From Caldilineaceae bacterium (GTDB taxonomy: Bacteria; Chloroflexota; Anaerolineae; Caldilineales; Caldilineaceae): a stretch of DNA of 64,000 nucleotides. Shown here one piece after another: positions 59,885 to 64,000 of this stretch (within the stretch, counting starts at the first letter, position 1; the number at the start of each line of letters is the position of its first letter). The stretch covers positions 20,260-84,259 of the forward strand of contig JAJEBF010000005.1 of NCBI GenBank assembly GCA_022824025.1, given 5' to 3'. Below the pieces are notes generated by a model, which saw nothing but the letters and a program-made list of their open reading frames with translations, was not told where the DNA came from and did not search any database. A program made the position numbers and the translations under genes.

Positions 59885-60448
59885 ATGTCTCTTTTCACTT
59901 CAAGTCGGGAGCGCCGCCTCTGGCTCTGGACGCTCGCAATTGTAACTGCAATCTATTCGACACTTGGACTGGCGCGGACTCTCGCCGGGCACCTGCGTAC
60001 ACACGGGCTTCTCGAAACCCTTTTCTTGATCAGTTTTATCTTGGTTGGGGCTGTCATCCTGGCCTACGGGCTGAAGGTGCGCCCAGGCGGCCTGGAAATC
60101 GGGGTCGCGCTCGGCGTGGCCGCCGTCTACATCCTCATTTTCGTGCGCATGGGCACGCCGGAGGAGCGCACACACCTCATTGAATACGGCGTTCTGTCAG
60201 TCTTCATCTACGAAGCGCTCAAAGAACGCGCCAGCCACGGCCGCCGCGTCCCCATTCCCGCCTTGCTCGCTATCATCGCCGCATCCCTAATCGGCCTCTT
60301 CGATGAATTCATCCAGGCCTTTCTACCCAATCGCGCCTACGACCCGCGCGATATCCTCTTCAACGTACTCGCCGCCCTCATGGCCGTCGCCGCCAGCATG
60401 GCCCTCTCTTATGCCCGCCGCTGGCGCTTCCGAAATCAGCCGGACTGA
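59885..60448 (+). CDS. VanZ-like membrane protein
   Basis: This protein of about 187 residues has five predicted helices: LWTLAIVTAIYSTLGLAR, LLETLFLISFILVGAVILAYG, GVALGVAAVYILIFV, ALLAIIAASLIGLFDEFIQ, NVLAALMAVAASMALSY. The VanZ motif is present as RTHLIEYGVLSVFIYEAL, then GLFDEFIQAFLPNRAYDPRDIL. VanZ proteins influence envelope and glycopeptide-antibiotic resistance in Gram-positives, but the function is not generally known. I prefer the ATG at 59885 over a TTG seven codons upstream. It has no operon partner. Confidence 0.85.
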   Translation: MSLFTSSRERRLWLWTLAIVTAIYSTLGLARTLAGHLRTHGLLETLFLISFILVGAVILAYGLKVRPGGLEIGVALGVAAVYILIFVRMGTPEERTHLIEYGVLSVFIYEALKERASHGRRVPIPALLAIIAASLIGLFDEFIQAFLPNRAYDPRDILFNVLAALMAVAASMALSYARRWRFRNQPD

Positions 60449-60804
60449 CGGGTACATCCAACAAACACACCCTCTCTGCTGCCTCTCCCGCCCGCCGCTG
60501 CGCAGTCCCAAATAGTGGCTGAAGTCTCGTTTCAAGTTGGACACAGTCCATCCGGAGCTTGCTCGCGATTCAATTCCGTGACAACAGGCGGCAACCCGCA
60601 GACCTCTCCCCTCTACATCCTCTCCTTGGATCCGGACGGTCCACTGCATGTGGGCCTCCCCACTTCCTGCTCAAATGATCCCTGGAGACGACAAGAATTG
60701 CACTGGCGGGCCCTGCGCCCGCCCAGTGCCTCCTCAACAAGCGACCGCCTGCTACTCCAGTCACACATAAATGCATCGAGACCACGATATGGATGCCGCT
60801 ACCC
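60449..60804. other. Convergent intergenic region with no recognised gene
   Basis: Between convergent VanZ and MDR genes. No clear terminator hairpin, repeat or coding signal was seen on either strand. Confidence 0.4.
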
Positions 60805-61851
60805 TCAGCCCTCGCCGTAGTCAAGCACTATCTGCAGGATATCCTCAGGGCACTTATCGATCAACTCGTAAGCAGCCGCCGCTCCCTCAAAGTCGACCAC
60901 ATCCGTAATCAACCCCTCCAAATTCAGCTTGGGCATCAGTGAAAGCACCGCCTCCATCCGCCGCGCGGCCGACCACCGGTGCGACAGCTCAGGGCTGATG
61001 CCGGCTATCTGCGACGAGATCAGCTGAATCCGATTGTGGTGAAACTCCGCGCCAGGGTAGACATTTGCCAGCGCGCCCGCATACCACGACATCACGATCA
61101 CTTTGCCGTTGTAGCAAACTGTGCGGATCGCCTCGTTCAGGGCGCGATCACTGGCCGAAAACTCGAACACCACGTCCGCCCCCCGATTGTCGGTCAATTC
61201 CCGCACCGCCATCGCGATGTCCCTGACCTCGCCCGCGTTGAAGACAAGGTCCGCGCCGCTCACCCTCTTTGAAATCTCCAGCCGCTTCTCGAGCAGGTCC
61301 ACCGCGATCACCGGCGACGCGCCCGATAGCTTGGCCCACTGCACCGTCAGCTGCCCCAGCACACCCTGGCCAAAGACCACCACACACTCTCCCAAATGTA
61401 GATCCGCGTCCAAGATGCCGTTGAAAGTAGTGTTCAGGACCGCCGTGAGCACACCTGCCCTCGGATCGATCCCCTCCGGCAGCTTGAACACCGCATTCGC
61501 TGGCAGTACGTGCGCCGACTGGTGCGGGGCAAAGCTGAAGACAACATCGCCCTCATCAAACTCCTGCACATTGCCCCCCACCTCCGTGATCACGCCCACG
61601 CACGCGTAACCATAGCGCAGAGGGTAGTCCCACTCGGCCTCTTCACTCTCTACAAACAGCCGCGTGCGACGGTCCTGTTTCAGCCGCCACATCGGCGCGT
61701 CGCCGCGATAGACATTCATCTCCGTCCCATGACTGATGCCCGAATATAGCGAGCGTATCGCCACTTCCCCTGCGCCTGGCCCCGCAATCTCATCCTCGAC
61801 CAAACTTACCTCTCGCGGCCCGGTGACTTCTGCAGCTCTAATCTTGATCAA
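60805..61851 (-). CDS. Zinc-type medium-chain dehydrogenase/reductase (MDR) lacking the catalytic-zinc Cys
   Basis: This 348-residue MDR enzyme has GroES-like and Rossmann domains. Where Zn-dependent members have G-I-C-G-T-D, it has SGISHGTE, so the catalytic zinc Cys is not present. YACVGVITEVGGNV and FGQGVLGQLTVQWAKLSG (nucleotide-binding) confirm the fold, and GADVVFEFSASDRAL follows. It may be a zinc-free reductase of quinones or enoyl compounds. Start TTG with GAGAGAGAGG upstream. A 46-residue open frame lies 19 bases upstream and may be co-transcribed. Confidence 0.85.
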   Translation of the reverse strand: MIKIRAAEVTGPREVSLVEDEIAGPGAGEVAIRSLYSGISHGTEMNVYRGDAPMWRLKQDRRTRLFVESEEAEWDYPLRYGYACVGVITEVGGNVQEFDEGDVVFSFAPHQSAHVLPANAVFKLPEGIDPRAGVLTAVLNTTFNGILDADLHLGECVVVFGQGVLGQLTVQWAKLSGASPVIAVDLLEKRLEISKRVSGADLVFNAGEVRDIAMAVRELTDNRGADVVFEFSASDRALNEAIRTVCYNGKVIVMSWYAGALANVYPGAEFHHNRIQLISSQIAGISPELSHRWSAARRMEAVLSLMPKLNLEGLITDVVDFEGAAAAYELIDKCPEDILQIVLDYGEG

Positions 61852-61870
61852 TGTCTTGCCTGCCTCTCTC

Positions 61871-62011
61871 TCACTGCGCCATATCGGTCACAATTTTATA
61901 TCCCAACAACTGCCCATGATCCTCAATCTCGTCCACCCAGTCCCCGTAAGACAGGATTCTGTGCCCGCCCGGCGTCAGCGGTCGCTCCGCCTTCAAACAG
62001 TTCCGCAACAT
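61871..62011 (-). CDS. Possible 46-residue small protein upstream of the MDR gene
   Basis: An open frame starts at ATG 62011 with AAGAGG upstream, reads MLRNCLKAERPLTPGG near its start, and ends KIVTDMAQ with TGA at 61871. It is acidic in its middle (DWVDEIED). The stop is 19 bases before the MDR start, and the spacing includes the MDR ribosome-binding site, which suggests a coupled leader or small gene. The frame stays open upstream of the ATG too, so it might instead be the end of a decayed gene. No family recognised. The rest of 61852-62262 carries only the repeat and promoter listed separately. Confidence 0.4.
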   Translation of the reverse strand: MLRNCLKAERPLTPGGHRILSYGDWVDEIEDHGQLLGYKIVTDMAQ

Positions 62012-62167
62012 CGCCGTGCCTCTTTTCAATAAGCCAAGTCGTATCGACGCACTTTCCCTCGCGATGGAAAGTTGCTTCGTTGCTTTGCGGCCTTCTTGTT
62101 GCTTGCCGCTACTCTCATCTGGCTCAATTAGAATGTCGGTGAGCTTTCCTCCCCTGACTGTCTCATG

Positions 62168-62185
62168 CCACTGACCACTGCAGTT
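62168..62185 (+). repeat. Minimal heptamer element with CCACTGCAGTT cap
   Basis: A single CCACTGA unit is followed by CCACTGCAGTT. The cap ends nine bases before the proposed -35 box of the PhyH copy 4 gene. Confidence 0.85.
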
Positions 62186-62194
62186 CCTCCCCGT

Positions 62195-62223
62195 TTGTGT
62201 TTCGCAGCGCGCTGGTGTCTAAT
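62195..62223 (+). promoter_or_regulatory. Predicted promoter of the PhyH copy 4 gene
   Basis: TTGTGT (62195-62200), 17 bases, then TCTAAT (62218-62223). The -10 box is good and the -35 box weak. GAGGAGGGG at 62249-62257 is the ribosome-binding site for the ATG at 62263. Confidence 0.5.
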
Positions 62224-62262
62224 GATTTCATCCCATCGAGGCAGACGATTGAGGAGGGGAAA

Positions 62263-63063
62263 ATGAAGCTGACCTATGCGCAAAAGCTGGAATTCTACAA
62301 AAAGGGATTCGTGAGGGTGCCCGGCGTCGTCCCGCGCGTGATGGTCGACGCCGCCGTCAAAGCGATCAACCACTCCTTTGGTAACGGCATCGATCCCTCA
62401 CAGATGACGACCTATAACGCACAGTCATTCTGCCCGGAACTGCGGCAAGCGCCCGAAACAACCGACCTGTACAACCGGTCGCCCGTAAAACTTCTGGCCG
62501 AATCCATGATTGGCGCAGGAAAGGTCAACCCGGTCCAGCGCGGACAGATCGCAGTCCGATTTCCGCTGCTGGATGACCCGCCGCCCGCGCTGCGGCCCCA
62601 TCTGGACGGCCGCCACTCGCCCCATAACGGCGTCCCGGCCGGCGAGTTGCGCAGGTTCACGATGCTTGTCGGCATCGCCCTCAGCGACGTGAATACAGAA
62701 TACGCCGGCAATCTGGCCGTCTGGCCCGGCACCCACCGCCTCTACGAACAGTACTTCCGCGAAAACGGTCACGACATCCTCATGCGCGGCGGCGCCGAAG
62801 GCATGCCGCCCATCGATATGCCCCAACCGAAGATGATCACTGCCGGGGCCGGCGACGCCATCCTTGTCCACTACCAGATTGCCCATTGCGCCTCGCCCAA
62901 CGTCTCGCCACATCCTCGCTACGCCATCTATTTCCGCCTGCAACATGTCGACTACAAGCAGCAGCTGCACGAAGCCCTCACCGACATCTGGCTGGAGTGG
63001 GACGGCATGCGCGAAATCGTCGCCCAACACAAAAATGGTCAATCAACTGGCTTAGCCAAATAG
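62263..63063 (+). CDS. Phytanoyl-CoA dioxygenase (PhyH) family protein, copy 4
   Basis: This protein of about 266 residues is a diverged Fe(II)/2-oxoglutarate oxygenase. Metal ligands are in RPHLDGRHSPHNG (His, Asp) and QIAHCASPNVSPHPRYAIYFR (His, Arg). GNLAVWPGTHRL corresponds to the family PGSH block. GAGGAGGGG decides the ATG at 62263 over an earlier in-frame start. It has its own promoter and heptamer element. The PHLDGRHSPHNG form is unlike the other three copies, so it probably has a different substrate. Confidence 0.9.
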   Translation: MKLTYAQKLEFYKKGFVRVPGVVPRVMVDAAVKAINHSFGNGIDPSQMTTYNAQSFCPELRQAPETTDLYNRSPVKLLAESMIGAGKVNPVQRGQIAVRFPLLDDPPPALRPHLDGRHSPHNGVPAGELRRFTMLVGIALSDVNTEYAGNLAVWPGTHRLYEQYFRENGHDILMRGGAEGMPPIDMPQPKMITAGAGDAILVHYQIAHCASPNVSPHPRYAIYFRLQHVDYKQQLHEALTDIWLEWDGMREIVAQHKNGQSTGLAK

Positions 63064-63136
63064 ATTCCATCCTAAGACCAGGACGCCCGAATGACTTGCA
63101 TCCAGGAAATGTCTTCAGAACGACAGAGGCCGCAAG

Positions 63137-63178
63137 CCACTGACCACTGACCACTGACCACTGATCACCGACCACTCT
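63137..63178 (+). repeat. Six-unit heptamer array overlapping the 3' end of the HD gene
   Basis: Four exact CCACTGA units (63137-63164) are followed by TCACCGA and CCACTCT. No CTGCAGTT cap. On the opposite strand the last two units encode the final residues and the TGA stop of the HD-domain protein. Confidence 0.88.
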
Positions 63179-63752
63179 CAAGCTGCCCGGCCCTCTCCAT
63201 CGCCGCCCAGTAGGCGTGGTCAGCGCTGTTCACAAGCGTGTTCTCGAGGCTGCGTTTGATCAACTCGCCCTCGGCCGAATGCGCGCCCGCCGTATGCGCC
63301 ACCGCCTCCGGCAGCCCGACCGTCAGCGCCACGTGCACGCCGTACACCGAATGCCGGATCGACGGAAAGCCCACCGCGCCCACATCCGCCTTCCAGCGCG
63401 CCTGATTCTTCAGGCTGAACTCAAACGGCTTGCCCACGTCGTGGCACAGCGCGCACGCCCACAGCAGGTCCCTGTCGATACCGATATCCCCGTGCACTTC
63501 TTCCAGGCCGTTGGCAAGCCCGTGCGCCATGCGCGCCACGCCGCGCAGATGCTCTGCCTGCGTACCGTCCTTCAGAGCCGGCGAGTCCGGCACACCCGAT
63601 CCCCGAATCTGGTCGATGCTCGTAAACTCCGACTGCGACAGCGCAAAAGCCCACGCCTCGATCACCAGCCCGCGCAGCGCTTCATCCTTGATCTCATTGA
63701 CCTCCGGCAGGCTCTCAACTACACCCTGGCGCAGTTCCTCCATCGAAGCCAT
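63165..63752 (-). CDS. HD-domain phosphohydrolase
   Basis: This 195-residue protein has an HD-type metal site: His68 (AEHLRGVARM), His104-Asp105 (CALCHDVGKPFEF), His134 or His140 (IRHSVYGVHVAL) and Asp178 (NSADHAYW). These are the ligands of the HD superfamily (dNTPases, nucleotidases, cyclic-nucleotide phosphodiesterases). GAGGAGGGA precedes the ATG. The C terminus, ESGR and stop, is encoded by a heptamer repeat array, so the original end may have been replaced. It follows a partial gene, 61 bases upstream, in the same direction. Confidence 0.88.
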   Translation of the reverse strand: MASMEELRQGVVESLPEVNEIKDEALRGLVIEAWAFALSQSEFTSIDQIRGSGVPDSPALKDGTQAEHLRGVARMAHGLANGLEEVHGDIGIDRDLLWACALCHDVGKPFEFSLKNQARWKADVGAVGFPSIRHSVYGVHVALTVGLPEAVAHTAGAHSAEGELIKRSLENTLVNSADHAYWAAMERAGQLESGR

Positions 63753-63813
63753 TCGTGTCCCTCCTCTGATTTTCGCAAGGCCGTGCGTCTCCTGCCCGTT
63801 CCTTCTCGCGAGG

Positions 63814-64000
63814 CTACGCGCCTACTGCAACTGCCTCTTCCCTTTTCAGAATCTGGATAGACGTATTGGGAAAGACGGCAACGGTTGCATCCGCCGGCAG
63901 TTTGGCAGCCAGCTGGTCGATCACAGTCTGCCAGTCGCGGTAAAGAAGGTCGCCGCCATGCTTGGCAGCAAACTCCGCCGCCTGAAAATGCTCGGAAACG
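63814..64000 (-). CDS. C-terminal fragment of an unidentified protein
   Basis: The minus-strand frame is open to the window edge and ends with TAG at 63814, giving about 61 codons. It reads VSEHFQAAEFAAKHGGDLLY, then DWQTVIDQLAAKLPADATVAVFPNT. This looks like a normal helix-strand C terminus with the preferred codons of its neighbours. I cannot name the family. The HD gene follows 61 bases downstream, so co-transcription is possible. Confidence 0.6.
   Translation of the reverse strand, partial: VSEHFQAAEFAAKHGGDLLYRDWQTVIDQLAAKLPADATVAVFPNTSIQILKREEAVAVGA

Noticed and set aside
59688..59945. Short open frame upstream of the VanZ gene
   Set aside because: No ribosome-binding site, Ser/Leu-rich composition and overlap with the VanZ start.

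Overview
The window reads as a G+C-rich chromosome segment of a heterotrophic Chloroflexota bacterium, probably Anaerolineae/Caldilineae-like or a related host- or marine-associated lineage. That placement is an inference from gene content: lipoproteins with Pro/Thr-rich stalks, expanded phytanoyl-CoA dioxygenase-like, Gfo/Idh/MocA, luciferase-like and enolase-superfamily enzymes, separately encoded PTS proteins serving dihydroxyacetone, and CHAT and O-antigen-ligase families. No rRNA, tRNA, CRISPR array, integrase or insertion sequence was recognised.

Layout. 1-1474: the end of a sugar ABC importer (binding protein, then an LplB-type permease) with a hairpin between them. 1475-2042: repeat-rich intergenic DNA. 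2043-7353: SDR enzyme, lipoprotein, SH3-like protein, sulfatase-like enzyme, Ldh2-type dehydrogenase. 7491-19120: a long plus-strand run for C3 metabolism: dhaK, dhaL, glpK, dhaM, HPr, EI, glpA, glpB, glpC and a ketopantoate-reductase-like gene. It can convert dihydroxyacetone (through a PEP-driven phosphorelay) and glycerol (through GlpK and GlpABC) to DHAP. 19181-24355: a surface/envelope set consisting of a polytopic membrane protein, a CHAT protease-like protein and a fusion of a glycosidase-like barrel with an O-antigen-ligase-like polytopic domain. 24422-28346: two paralogous PhyH dioxygenases, a Gfo/Idh oxidoreductase and a flavin monooxygenase. 28470-31290: a less G+C-rich McrBC type IV restriction pair. 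31552-38035: two unknown proteins, two decayed MalG-type permease ends, an orphan HlyD-like adaptor, and a TPP-enzyme/Gfo-Idh pair. 38036-41567: an orphan family-5 binding protein, a small membrane protein and an FprA-like reductase. 41646-48935 (minus): an oligopeptide-type ABC importer without ATPases, followed by cupin, Gfo/Idh and a nitrilase-fold protein lacking its cysteine. 49345-64000: GH172-like, flavin reductase, epimerase, FAH, ScyD/E-like, enolase-superfamily, AraC-GyrI, NYN, two more PhyH, VanZ, MDR and HD proteins.

The most distinctive observation is a family of heptamer arrays, (CCACTGA)n, usually capped by CCACTGCAGTT. All recognised copies have the same orientation. Four lie a short distance upstream of recognisable sigma70-type promoters of plus-strand genes, and one supplies the stop codon of an HD-domain gene. 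Three enzymes keep their fold signatures but have lost or changed the catalytic nucleophile: the sulfatase-like protein (Thr), the nitrilase-like protein (Gly) and the glycosidase domain of the ligase fusion (Arg).
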